Positions 7,101 to 15,486 of a stretch of 64,000 nt of DNA are shown in pieces. This stretch comes from Alloalcanivorax balearicus MACL04. GTDB taxonomy: Bacteria > Pseudomonadota > Gammaproteobacteria > Pseudomonadales > Alcanivoracaceae. The stretch's first letter is position 1; every line of letters begins with the position of its first letter. The position numbers were made by a program, and so were the translations under genes. Location of the stretch: contig NZ_ARXS01000017.1 of NCBI RefSeq assembly GCF_025532145.1, positions 43,834 to 107,833 on the forward strand, in the 5' to 3' direction. The notes under the pieces are model-generated. The model was not told the DNA's origin. It searched no databases and worked only from the letters and a program-made list of their open reading frames with translations.

Positions 7101-9443
7101 GTGACAAGATTGCAAAAGGCTCTGTTGGGAGCCGTGGCTTTTTTTGTGCCTCTGATCGGCATCGGCGCGGCCGCGCCCTCCTCCTTCGGATCGGCACAGC
7201 CGGTTTCCTTTCAGCAGCAGGTCAGACCGGTCCTGGAGCAGCGCTGTATCGCCTGCCACGGCTGTTATGACGCCCCTTGCCAATTGAAACTGGAATCGCC
7301 GGAAGGGCTGGCCCGGGGCGCCAACCAGACGCCGGTGTATAACGGCCAGCGCACCTCGGCGGCAGCGCCGTCCCGTCTGTTCATTGACGCGAGCAGTTCC
7401 GGCGAATGGCGTAATCGCGGCTTCTTCTCGGTACTGGAAGGCCGCCAGACCATGGACGAAGGCTTGCTTTATCAGATGCTGGTACTGGGCCGGCACCACC
7501 GCTTCGAGCCGAACAGCAAGCTGCCGGAAGAGATTCAACTGGGATTGGGCCGCGCCAACGTTTGCCCGGCACCGGAGGACATGGCGGACTACGCCCGCGA
7601 GCATCCGCTGGAAGGCATGCCGCTGGGGCTGCCGCCATTGAGCGAGCGGGAATTCGATCTGCTGACAGGCTGGCTGGCCCAGGGCGCGCCGCTGGAGGCC
7701 ACGCCGGTGAAGCTGACATTGGAAGAACAAGGCCGGATCCGGGCCTGGGAAAGCTGGCTCAACCGGGAAAATCCGCGCCAGCGTCTGGTCGCCCGCTGGG
7801 TCTACGAGCACCTGTTCCTGGCTCACCTCTACTTCGACGATGGCCGCCAGAGCCGGCCGCGCCACTTCTTTTCCCTGGTTCGCTCATACACGCCGCCGGG
7901 GGAACCCATCGAGCCGGTGGCCACCCGCCGCCCCAACGGTGATCCCGGTGCACCGTCCTGGTACCGGTTGCGGCCGATCACCGAGACCATCGTCCACAAG
8001 ACCCATATTACCTACGCGCTCACCGACGCCAAGCGCGAACGCATGGAGACGCTGTTCTTCGATACACCCTGGGAGCCCGGTGCGCTGCCCGACTATGACG
8101 CCGATGCCCGCGCCAATCCGTTCGAGACGTTTCAGGCCATTCCCGCCCGCGCCCGTTACCAGATCATGCTGGACGACGCCGAGTACTTCGTGCGCACCTT
8201 TATTCGTGGTCCGGTATGCCGGGGACAAATCGCCACCGATGTGATCCGCGACCAGTTCTGGACAGTGTTCCAGGATCCGGACCATGACCTTTATGTGGAC
8301 GATGCCGACTATCAACGTCAGGCGACGCCGCTACTGGGCCTGCCCGGCCAGCACGACGATCTGATTTCACTGGGCCCGCAATGGCTCAAGTACAAGCACA
8401 AACGCAATCGCTACCTGCGCGAACGTCAGCAGGCCTACGCCCGGCACACCCCTGGCGGCCCCACCTGGGAAACGCTCTGGGACGGCGATGGCGACAACGG
8501 CAACGCGCTGCTGACTATCTTCCGCCATCATGATAGTGCCTCGGTGCGCCGCGGCCTGATCGGCGACCTGCCGTTGACCACCTGGGTCATGGATTACCCG
8601 CTGTTCGAGCGCACTTACTATGCCCTGGTGGTGAATTTCGACGTGTTCGGCTCGGTGTCCCATCAGGCCCAGACCCGCCTGTACTTCGACCTGATCCGCA
8701 ACGGCGCCGAACAGAACATGCTGCGTTACCTGCCGGCGGCGGCGCGCAAGCCGGTGCTGGACGATTGGTATCAGAAGACCGGCAAACTCAAGTTGTTCAT
8801 CAGCTACGCCAGCGTCGATACCGACACCCCCACCGGCATTGACTATGGCACCAGCACGCCCAAGCAGGAATTCGACGGTAAGCTGCTGACCCGTTTCGCC
8901 CATCTCAATGCCCGCCCGGACCCGCTGAACCGCTGCCAGGACGAGCATTGCGCCCTGCCCGGCGCCAACGGTCTCGAACAGCGCGTGCAGCAGGCACTGA
9001 GCGTGCTGGCGTCGCGGCGGGCCGACGATCTGCCGGTGATCGATCATCTGCCGGAAGTGTCCCTGCTGCAGGTGCGTGGCGAGGACGGTGACCTGGCGGT
9101 GTACACACTGCTGCGCAACCGTGCCCACAGCAACGTGGCGTTCATGATGGGCGAATCACTGCGCTATCAGCCCGAATTGGACACGGTGACAATTTACCCC
9201 GGCGTTCTCGCCAGCTATCCGAATTTCATGTTCCATCTGCGTGAGGGCGAGTTGGGAGACTTTGTGCGGGCCATGGAGCGGGCGGGCGATGAGAGTGGCT
9301 TCGAACGGCTGGTTCAGCGTTTCGGCGTGCGCCGTACCCACCCGGAATTCTGGCGTTATTTCGACGATCTCGGGGACTATTTGTTGGAACATGAACCGAC
9401 CCAGGCCGGGGTGCTGGACCTGAACCGCTATGAGAATCTTTAA
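7101..9443 (+). CDS. cti: Fatty acid cis/trans isomerase, periplasmic haem protein
   Basis: Converts cis-unsaturated acyl chains of membrane phospholipids to trans, stiffening the membrane quickly on exposure to solvents, heat or salt; the reaction needs no ATP or new lipid synthesis. The 780-residue protein has an N-terminal signal peptide (LLGAVAFFVPLIGIGAAA) and a c-type haem motif CIACH at residues 49-53, both family hallmarks. Further conserved stretches include GFFSVLEGRQTMDEGLLYQML and GRHHRFEPNSKLPE. The start is GTG at 7101 with GGAGGG 11 bases upstream. It is monocistronic. Known only from Pseudomonas, Vibrio, Alcanivorax and relatives, which supports the taxon call. Confidence 0.93.
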   Translation: MTRLQKALLGAVAFFVPLIGIGAAAPSSFGSAQPVSFQQQVRPVLEQRCIACHGCYDAPCQLKLESPEGLARGANQTPVYNGQRTSAAAPSRLFIDASSSGEWRNRGFFSVLEGRQTMDEGLLYQMLVLGRHHRFEPNSKLPEEIQLGLGRANVCPAPEDMADYAREHPLEGMPLGLPPLSEREFDLLTGWLAQGAPLEATPVKLTLEEQGRIRAWESWLNRENPRQRLVARWVYEHLFLAHLYFDDGRQSRPRHFFSLVRSYTPPGEPIEPVATRRPNGDPGAPSWYRLRPITETIVHKTHITYALTDAKRERMETLFFDTPWEPGALPDYDADARANPFETFQAIPARARYQIMLDDAEYFVRTFIRGPVCRGQIATDVIRDQFWTVFQDPDHDLYVDDADYQRQATPLLGLPGQHDDLISLGPQWLKYKHKRNRYLRERQQAYARHTPGGPTWETLWDGDGDNGNALLTIFRHHDSASVRRGLIGDLPLTTWVMDYPLFERTYYALVVNFDVFGSVSHQAQTRLYFDLIRNGAEQNMLRYLPAAARKPVLDDWYQKTGKLKLFISYASVDTDTPTGIDYGTSTPKQEFDGKLLTRFAHLNARPDPLNRCQDEHCALPGANGLEQRVQQALSVLASRRADDLPVIDHLPEVSLLQVRGEDGDLAVYTLLRNRAHSNVAFMMGESLRYQPELDTVTIYPGVLASYPNFMFHLREGELGDFVRAMERAGDESGFERLVQRFGVRRTHPEFWRYFDDLGDYLLEHEPTQAGVLDLNRYENL

Positions 9444-9517
9444 CAGTGGCGGGCGTTGCGATATGAAATCCGGCAGTCCTACAATGAGGAACGCATCACG
9501 CTGAGCGGGAGCTACCC

Positions 9518-10246
9518 ATGGAGCCGGACGACCGCAATAGCAGTAGATATGCCCCATCCCCCCTGATCCGGGCGACAATGAGCGCTTCGGCCCTGTTCCT
9601 GACGATCTGGATTTCCCCAGCCCTGGCCGAGGCAATCCCCTCGCGGGACGGTTGCGTCACCTCGACCATTCCGCACATTTCCCCCGAGCTGGCCAGACAG
9701 GCCGGCATGACCCGGCTGCCCAATGGCCAGTATGAGCTGGACATGGCGGCGCTGGCCGCCAGGGCCGGCGGCCCCGCTGCCCTTCTGCGAGTCAGCCGCC
9801 GGCAATACGAAGCCAACATGGCATGGCTGAGCGAGATGGCCTCCCTGGTCGCCGATCCCGGCACGCCGTTGCTGCCTCAAGTCCAGTCGGTGTACCGGCA
9901 GGGCTGGGAAACCAATGTGGTGGAAATGTCGATTATCCAGGCGATGGAGTGCCAACTCGGCCTGGCGCCCTCCGACCTCGAAAGACCGGCGCCCCCATCG
10001 GAGGCGATCGCCGAGCGTCAAAAGCGGATTGCCCAGGGCCGTGCCGAGGCCGAAGCCGAGGCCCGCAAAGCCGCCCGCTGGAGCACGTTCAGTGACATCA
10101 TGATCGGCGTATCCAATGCAGTAGGCACCGCGGCGGGAGCCATGTCAGGCTCGGGAGGCGGAGGGAGCCCAAGCGGCTCCGGCACCTGCCCGGGAGGGAC
10201 GCCCAGGGATTCAGCTGGGAAGTGCGAAGTCGGTTACAGTAATTAG
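9518..10246 (+). CDS. Secreted protein of unknown function
   Basis: I do not recognise a family. The product is 242 residues, with a signal-like hydrophobic stretch at about residues 20-38 (IRATMSASALFLTIWISPALAEA), so it is probably exported. A start at the internal ATG near 9578 would give a more typical signal peptide, but GGGAG lies just before 9518. The middle is helical, with an Ala/Glu/Arg-rich segment (RIAQGRAEAEAEARKAARW) that may form a coiled coil, followed by a small-residue hydrophobic stretch (IMIGVSNAVGTAAGAMSG), a Gly/Ser-rich linker and a terminal two-Cys segment (GTCPGGTPRDSAGKCEV). It is 42 bases upstream of the Sel1 lipoprotein gene, probably in one transcript. Confidence 0.65.
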   Translation: MEPDDRNSSRYAPSPLIRATMSASALFLTIWISPALAEAIPSRDGCVTSTIPHISPELARQAGMTRLPNGQYELDMAALAARAGGPAALLRVSRRQYEANMAWLSEMASLVADPGTPLLPQVQSVYRQGWETNVVEMSIIQAMECQLGLAPSDLERPAPPSEAIAERQKRIAQGRAEAEAEARKAARWSTFSDIMIGVSNAVGTAAGAMSGSGGGGSPSGSGTCPGGTPRDSAGKCEVGYSN

Positions 10247-10288
10247 TCCTAGCCGGCTACCATAAAAAAACCAAAAAGGCGGCTAACC

Positions 10289-11263
10289 ATGCACACGTTC
10301 GCCCCCAAAAGCATTGCCTCCCACTGGCGTCTTATCGCCGGCTTGCTACCCTGGTTACTAGCCGGTTGCGCCAGCGCGGGTTATCAAATGCCCGATCTCT
10401 CTCTCGACAGCCTGTTCAGCAGCGACCAGGCGGCCGCCAGGGATCAGCCCGTGGCCAATATCGGCATCACCCACTGTGATCAACTGACAACCCATGAAGA
10501 CGACTGGGATCGCGTCAAGGGCATCTCTCCCGTGGAGGGTGAGGATATCGATATCGCCTCCGCGATTGCCGCCTGCGAAAAAGCACTGGCCGAACACCCC
10601 GGTCACCGCCGCCTGCAGGCGGAACTGGCCCGCGCCTATGCCGAAGCCTTCCGCTATGACGAAGCCTTCAGGCTCAGTGGCCAGGCCGCCGAGGCGGGCA
10701 GTCTCTACGCGCTGATCCAGCAAGGCCATGCCTACCGGTACGGCAGAGGCACGCCAAAGGATATCGACAAGGCCGTCAACGCCTACCAAAGAGCCGCCAA
10801 AGCCGGGCACGTCGGGGCGATGAATTATCTGGGCAGCACGCTCTACCAGCGCGATGGCTGGGGCGACCGCTCCAAGGCCAAATCCTGGTACCGGAAATCC
10901 GCCGATGCCGGCGATGCCACCGGCATGGCCAACTTCGCCCAGCTCCTTCTCATTGACGGGAAACAGGAAGAGGCGTTCCCCTGGTTCCAAAGGGCCGCCC
11001 AACAAGGCAATGCGTTCGCCCTTCAGCAGATCGGTACTTACTACGCCGTGGGAGGAGAGCCGGCCATCAAAGCACCGTACACGGCACTGTCCTACTTTGA
11101 AAAAGCAGTGAAAAAGGGGCGGCCCAGTGCCAGTGTCAAGGCGGCGAAGCTCTTCATCCAGGAGGCAGGCGACACCAATTCGCACCTGAATGAGAGTGAA
11201 CGGCAGGCAAAGGTCCTGTATTGGGTCAAGTACGGAATGCCGACGTTATCAACCCGCCAGTAA
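10289..11263 (+). CDS. Sel1-repeat lipoprotein
   Basis: Predicted lipoprotein of 324 residues. The signal sequence ends in the lipobox LLAGC with the lipidated Cys near residue 27. From about residue 95 there are TPR-like and Sel1-like repeats, with typical elements YALIQQGHAYRYGRGTPKDIDKAVNAYQRAAKAGHVGAMNYLGSTLY, KAKSWYRKSADAGDATGMANFAQLL and AFPWFQRAAQQGNAFALQQIGTYY. Sel1 proteins are scaffolds in envelope or signalling complexes; the partner here is unknown. The protein encoded just upstream (9518-10246) is an obvious candidate because the two genes are adjacent and co-oriented. Confidence 0.8.
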   Translation: MHTFAPKSIASHWRLIAGLLPWLLAGCASAGYQMPDLSLDSLFSSDQAAARDQPVANIGITHCDQLTTHEDDWDRVKGISPVEGEDIDIASAIAACEKALAEHPGHRRLQAELARAYAEAFRYDEAFRLSGQAAEAGSLYALIQQGHAYRYGRGTPKDIDKAVNAYQRAAKAGHVGAMNYLGSTLYQRDGWGDRSKAKSWYRKSADAGDATGMANFAQLLLIDGKQEEAFPWFQRAAQQGNAFALQQIGTYYAVGGEPAIKAPYTALSYFEKAVKKGRPSASVKAAKLFIQEAGDTNSHLNESERQAKVLYWVKYGMPTLSTRQ

Positions 11264-11306
11264 TACGATACACCGTCAAACCATGGCGGGGTGCGATAAA
11301 CAAAAA

Positions 11307-11332
11307 AAACCCCGGACCTGGGTCCGGGGTTT
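11307..11332. terminator. GC-rich terminator hairpin after the Sel1 gene
   Basis: Arms AAACCCCGGACC (11307-11318) and GGTCCGGGGTTT (11321-11332) pair perfectly around a two-base TG spacer. A run of eight A precedes the stem, giving a good T-run on the minus strand and a short TTT on the plus strand, so it may work in both directions. The 320-base gap 11264-11583 holds this hairpin and nothing else I can name. Confidence 0.75.
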
Positions 11333-11583
11333 AAAGTACCGTCACAGCATGCCTGCGAAGCAGGCTCCCGAGCCTGATGACGATATACGACTTACGCGGG
11401 CAACCAGCCCGGCTGAATCAGCGCCTGTTGGCAAGGTCACCACCGGCATCTGGCAACGTCGCACCGGCAATGACCACAGGATTCAGGAGTGATCAAACTA
11501 ATAATGGCACCCTTCCTCCAGGGCTGGTATTGTCGCCTATGACTTATTCATGGTGATTTGCGACAAACCTACCAAGGACAACA

Positions 11584-12576
11584 ATGTATCAAGTCAGCGT
11601 CCTGGCCTATGACGGCGTTTTCGCCTCCGCCCTGGCAGGGGTGGTGGATCTGCTCAATCTTACCGGCGTGACCTGGAACCGCATCCACGGTCTGCCCCTG
11701 GACCGGCAATTCAAGGTCCAGGTGGTCTCCCGCGGCGGCCAGCCGGTGCGCTGCAACGCCGGTCTGCGGCTGGCGGTGGATAACGCCATCGAGCGGGTGG
11801 ACAGCAGCGATCTGGTGCTGGTGCCCACCATCGGCAACGAGATCACCAGTGTGCTCAAAGCGGAACAGGACACTCTGGAATGGCTGCGTTTTCTGCATGC
11901 GGGCGGTGCCGATCTGGCCAGTAACTGCACCGGCGCCTTCCTGCTCGCCGAGGCCGGTCTGCTGGACGGCCGCCGCGCCACCACCCATTGGGGCTACAGT
12001 CCACTGTTCCGCCAACGCTATCCGCAGGTGAACCTCAACGAGCGCGAGCTGATCACCCGGGACGGCAACATCTTCTGTGCCGGCGGCGGTACCGCCTGGC
12101 GCGACCTGACCATCCTGCTGGTGGAGCGTTATTGCGGCGCCGACATGGCGCGGGAGCTGGCCAAGGCGTTCGTTATCGACGTGCGTAACGACCCGCAAAG
12201 CATCTACGCCGGTCTGCCGGCCAAGACCTATCACCGCGACGAGCAGGTGCAGCAGGTCCAGTCCTGGCTACATGAGCACTATGCCGAGCCCACCACCCTG
12301 GCCGACCTGGCCCAGCGCGTGCACCTCAGCCCCCGGCAGTTGCAGCGGCGCTTTATCGCCGCGCTCGGCGAGCCGCCCCTGCAGTATTTGCAGCGGGTGC
12401 GCATCGAGGCCTCACGCAAAATGCTGGAGCGCGGCGCCACCAATCTGGGCACCCTGGCGGAGCAGGTCGGCTATCAGGACGTGAGCAGTTTCTCCCGGCT
12501 GTTCAAACGCCACACCGGGTTGTCACCGAGCCATTACCGGCAGCGTTTCGCCCGCGTCGGCGCCCTGCGCGACTGA
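11584..12576 (+). CDS. GlxA-family transcriptional regulator (DJ-1/PfpI + AraC HTH)
   Basis: Cytoplasmic regulator of 330 residues. The N-terminal 190 residues form a DJ-1/PfpI-like (class I glutamine amidotransferase-like) sensor domain with the nucleophile-elbow region ASNCTGAFLLAEAGLLDGRRATTHW. The C-terminal 100 residues are an AraC-type double helix-turn-helix, including LADLAQRVHLSPRQLQRRF and AEQVGYQDVSSFSRLFKRHTGLSPSHYRQRF. Relatives such as GbdR, CdhR and ArgR control glycine betaine, carnitine or arginine use in pseudomonads. The next gene is an alanine/glycine symporter, so an amino-acid or betaine-type ligand is plausible (inference). The ATG at 11584 is preceded by AAGGACA. Confidence 0.9.
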   Translation: MYQVSVLAYDGVFASALAGVVDLLNLTGVTWNRIHGLPLDRQFKVQVVSRGGQPVRCNAGLRLAVDNAIERVDSSDLVLVPTIGNEITSVLKAEQDTLEWLRFLHAGGADLASNCTGAFLLAEAGLLDGRRATTHWGYSPLFRQRYPQVNLNERELITRDGNIFCAGGGTAWRDLTILLVERYCGADMARELAKAFVIDVRNDPQSIYAGLPAKTYHRDEQVQQVQSWLHEHYAEPTTLADLAQRVHLSPRQLQRRFIAALGEPPLQYLQRVRIEASRKMLERGATNLGTLAEQVGYQDVSSFSRLFKRHTGLSPSHYRQRFARVGALRD

Positions 12577-12595
12577 CCTAGGCGTGCAATTCCAG

Positions 12596-12617
12596 GCTTC
12601 ACTCCTTAAAGTGAAGC
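12596..12617 (+). promoter_or_regulatory. Small inverted repeat directly upstream of the symporter start
   Basis: GCTTCACT (12596-12603) and AGTGAAGC (12610-12617) pair perfectly and end three bases before the symporter ATG. The stem occupies the place where a Shine-Dalgarno would lie; no other SD is visible. It could be a weak terminator for the regulator gene or a structure affecting translation of the symporter. Confidence 0.4.
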
Positions 12618-12620
12618 TTC

Positions 12621-14003
12621 ATGGATGAATCAGAATCACAACTCGAACTGATACTGGGGAAGATCGTCGGCTTTGTCTGGGGCCCGCCACTGGTCACCTT
12701 GCTGGTGGGCGGCGGCCTGTTCTTCCTGTTTTACTCCCGCCTGCTGCCCTATCGCCATCTCGGCCGGGGCCTGCGCCTGCTGTTCAAACCGCCGGATCAT
12801 GACGACCAGGGCTCGCTGTCCCATTTTCAGGCGCTGAGCACGGCGTTGTCCGGCACTCTGGGCATGGGCAATGTGGGCGGCGTGGCGGTGGCCATCGCCA
12901 CCGGCGGTCCGGGTGCCATTTTCTGGATGTGGATGAGCGCCCTGCTCGGCATCGCCACCAAATTCTACACCTGCACCCTGGCGGTGATGTACCGGGGCAA
13001 GGACAGCGAAGGCACGCTCCAGGGCGGCCCGATGTACATCATCCGCGAGGGCATGGGGCGGCGCTGGCGCCCGCTGGCTTACTTCTTCGCCTTCGCCGGC
13101 CTGCTCGGCACCATGCCGATCTTCCAGGTCAATCAATTGGTCCAGGTGGTACGGGATGTGATCGCCACACCAGCCGGCTGGACCACTGATGACCAGCACT
13201 TTTTGTTCGACCTCGGACTCGGGGCGCTGCTGGCGATCCTGGTACTGGGGGTAGTGGCCGGCAAACTGCCGCGTCTGGCCCGGGTCACCTCCACCCTGGT
13301 GCCGGCCATGGTGCTCAGCTATCTGAGCCTCACCGGCGTGGTGCTGATCGGCAACAGCGACCAGATTCTTCCCGCACTGAAGCTGATCGTCGTCGATGCC
13401 TTCACCGGGCAGGCGATGGTCGGCGGCGCTATTGGCGCGATGATCATCACCGGGGTCCGCCGCGCCGCTTTCTCCAATGAGGCCGGCATCGGCACCGAAG
13501 CCATGGCCCATGGCGCCGCTCGCACCCGCGAACCGGTCAGCGAGGGACTGGTGGCCATGCTCGGCCCGATCATCGACACCCTGGTGGTGTGCACCTGCAC
13601 CGCTTTGGTGATTCTGATCAGCGGCGCCTGGACCAGCGGCGACAATGACGGCGTCTCGCTGACCGCCGCCGCCTTCGGCAGCCTGTTCGACGAGGCCGGT
13701 TCGGTGGTCATGGCGCTGACAGTGAGTGTGCTGGCGTTCAGCACGGTGCTGACGTTCTGGTACTACGGCAGCAAATGCCTGGGATTCATGATCGGGGCCC
13801 GCCATCAGCATCATTACGTATGGTTTTACCTTTTTTTAATAGTACTCGGCGCCATTGCATCGCTGAATACGGTGATCAGTGTGGTGGACACCATGTATGC
13901 ACTCATGGCGATCCCCACCATGACCGCTTCTCTGGCGCTGGCACCCAAGGTGAACCAGGCGGCGCGGCGTTATTTCCGTAAGGACGTCGGGGGAAGCGGC
14001 TAA
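12621..14003 (+). CDS. AGCS-family alanine/glycine:cation symporter
   Basis: Inner-membrane sodium- or proton-coupled amino-acid symporter of 460 residues. About ten hydrophobic segments are visible. Family motifs include the region SHFQALSTALSGTLGMGNVGGVAVAI, GGPGAIFWMWMSALLG, GTLQGGPMYII and the C-terminal RAAFSNEAGIGTEAMAHGAA, characteristic of AgcS/DagA/AlsT proteins. The gene lies 44 bases behind the GlxA-type regulator on the same strand, with a small inverted repeat between, so co-transcription is likely. The substrate among alanine, glycine and relatives cannot be set from sequence. Confidence 0.9.
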   Translation: MDESESQLELILGKIVGFVWGPPLVTLLVGGGLFFLFYSRLLPYRHLGRGLRLLFKPPDHDDQGSLSHFQALSTALSGTLGMGNVGGVAVAIATGGPGAIFWMWMSALLGIATKFYTCTLAVMYRGKDSEGTLQGGPMYIIREGMGRRWRPLAYFFAFAGLLGTMPIFQVNQLVQVVRDVIATPAGWTTDDQHFLFDLGLGALLAILVLGVVAGKLPRLARVTSTLVPAMVLSYLSLTGVVLIGNSDQILPALKLIVVDAFTGQAMVGGAIGAMIITGVRRAAFSNEAGIGTEAMAHGAARTREPVSEGLVAMLGPIIDTLVVCTCTALVILISGAWTSGDNDGVSLTAAAFGSLFDEAGSVVMALTVSVLAFSTVLTFWYYGSKCLGFMIGARHQHHYVWFYLFLIVLGAIASLNTVISVVDTMYALMAIPTMTASLALAPKVNQAARRYFRKDVGGSG

Positions 14004-14350
14004 CGCCGGTGCGCATCCTCATTTCGTGGAAGTTGTGATGCCGCCCGGCGCAGGAGGCGATCGTTTTTGCCACTATCCCGTCCGGTTCCAGGGAAATACT
14101 CCCAGGAACGGCGATATTTGCGGCTCGAACGATGCCGAATGTAAAACGGGTGTTGTGGGGTAGGCGGATCCTTGGCTTCGAGAATGAACGCGACGCATTT
14201 TGGGGGGCGCGGCTTCGAGTATCCGGCCGGCGGAGGTAATACCGCCGCCACCGGGCCAGGCATTTCGTGGAGACCGAAGGTGACGGTTGTCAGGAAGCGG
14301 CTCTCACCTCACAATATACAAAAAATATCACAAACAAGCGGTGTTTAATT
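14004..14350. other. 347-base gap without a recognised gene
   Basis: No convincing coding region. The only structure noted is GGTGA (14278-14282) facing TCACC about 20 bases later, followed by an AT-rich stretch (ACAATATACAAAAAATATCAC) that probably contains the promoter of the next gene. A c-di-GMP riboswitch was looked for because the next gene is GGDEF-like, but the conserved core was not found. Confidence 0.5.
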
Positions 14351-15226
14351 ATGTTGTGGGGGAAAACACACTCATTTCATCGGTTTGTCGATACTCAGCT
14401 ACGGGATCTGCGCGAACGCTACGGCCTGTCCCTGTGGATGCTGATTCGTAAAACCGGCGACGACTGGCGCCTGCTGCGCAGCAACGGCAGCGGCTATGCC
14501 TTGACCACTGGCGAGCACTTCAGATGGCCGGAAGCCCGTGGCCGAACCGGTCCTTCAATCCACACCAACGCCGGCGTGCTGCTGGACGCCGAAGCCCATT
14601 CACCGCCCTACCCGGTGAACCGGCCGATGAAAGTCGGAGCCTGTCTGCGCCTGCCGCTGTACGGCGACGGGGATCGTCTGCTCGCCGTGCTTTGCGCGCT
14701 GGATCCGGAGCCGCAGCCCCATCTGACCGAGCAATTGCTTCCTTCTTTGCAACGTCAGGCGTTCCTGCTGGAAACCGCCCTGTCGTGGAACCTCTCGCTG
14801 CTCAACCAGCAAAGGGTCAGTGATTTTCTCGAAGATGACGGCCGTGATCCGGATACCGGCATCCTTGATGTCACCGGCTGGTCGCGGATTCTGGAAAAAG
14901 AACGCCAGCGCTGCCGCAACTACGGTCTCGGCGCTACTATTCTGCGTTTGCACGGCACCGGCCTGGAACGGTGCGACCGTCGTCAGCGGCTGGCGGACTC
15001 TCTCGCCGCCCTGGTGCGCGAACAGGACATGGTGGCCTATCTCGGCCATGGCCAGTTCGCGATACTGCTCGCCGAAACCTCGATAATGCAAAGCCTGCGC
15101 ATGCGCGCGCGTATCCTCGATGCCCTCGCCGCCAAGGATCTGCCGGTGGTGTGCGAGCCGGAGAGTCTGATCCTCAATTCCGGTGCCCTCCAGCCCGAGG
15201 TGCTGTTGCACAGCGCGGTCCATTAG
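14351..15226 (+). CDS. GAF protein with degenerate GGDEF domain
   Basis: Cytoplasmic protein of 291 residues. The N-terminal half looks like a GAF sensor domain (YGLSLWMLIRKTGDDWRLLRSNG ... MKVGACLRLPLYGDGDRLLAVLCALDP). The C-terminal half aligns with a diguanylate cyclase fold (DPDTGILDVTGWSRILEKERQRC...), but the active-site GGDEF is replaced by GHGQF in MVAYLGHGQFAILLAE, and the metal-binding DxxxF region is lost (LRLHGTG). It should not make c-di-GMP; a binding or signalling role is possible. I chose ATG 14351; a longer frame opens at 14267 but codes for low-complexity sequence. No strong SD is visible. A second degenerate GGDEF gene follows. Confidence 0.7.
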   Translation: MLWGKTHSFHRFVDTQLRDLRERYGLSLWMLIRKTGDDWRLLRSNGSGYALTTGEHFRWPEARGRTGPSIHTNAGVLLDAEAHSPPYPVNRPMKVGACLRLPLYGDGDRLLAVLCALDPEPQPHLTEQLLPSLQRQAFLLETALSWNLSLLNQQRVSDFLEDDGRDPDTGILDVTGWSRILEKERQRCRNYGLGATILRLHGTGLERCDRRQRLADSLAALVREQDMVAYLGHGQFAILLAETSIMQSLRMRARILDALAAKDLPVVCEPESLILNSGALQPEVLLHSAVH

Positions 15227-15240
15227 GGAGCCTTTGGAAA

Positions 15241-15352
15241 ACGTCATGCCGGACTACCAAATAACGTCATGCCGGACTTGATCCGGCATCTCTCTCTACG
15301 AAGTGGTGCGCCCTGCTGAGGGAGCTCCCGGGTCACGCCCGGGATGACGGGC
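15241..15352. repeat. Intergenic repeat with two hairpins (ATGCCGGA type)
   Basis: The 13-base unit ACGTCATGCCGGA occurs twice (15241-15253 and 15264-15276). The second copy starts a hairpin ATGCCGGA/TCCGGCAT (15269-15289). A second hairpin TCCCGGG/CCCGGGA (15326-15344) is followed by GATGACGGGCG, the complement of the opening CGTCAT. This type of palindromic dispersed repeat is widespread in proteobacteria. It lies between the two degenerate GGDEF genes and could end the first transcript. Confidence 0.65.
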
Positions 15353-15486
15353 GTTTTCCAGAACCGCCTTAGTTACCTCCAGGCACCACCGCGAAGCGCC
15401 CTTCCCGCCAGGGAACTTGCACCCATCCCCACCTGACCGGATACTCTCAACTTCTAAGAAATAATCGTATTTTTTGGGGGGAAACC

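Noticed and set aside
12636..13814. 392-codon frame antisense to the AGCS symporter
   Set aside because: His/Gln/Asp-rich translation mirrors membrane-segment codons on the other strand; no start signal and no recognisable domain.
14004..14350. Possible c-di-GMP riboswitch before the GAF/GGDEF gene
   Set aside because: The conserved core of the GEMM fold could not be found; only a short GGTGA/TCACC pairing is seen.
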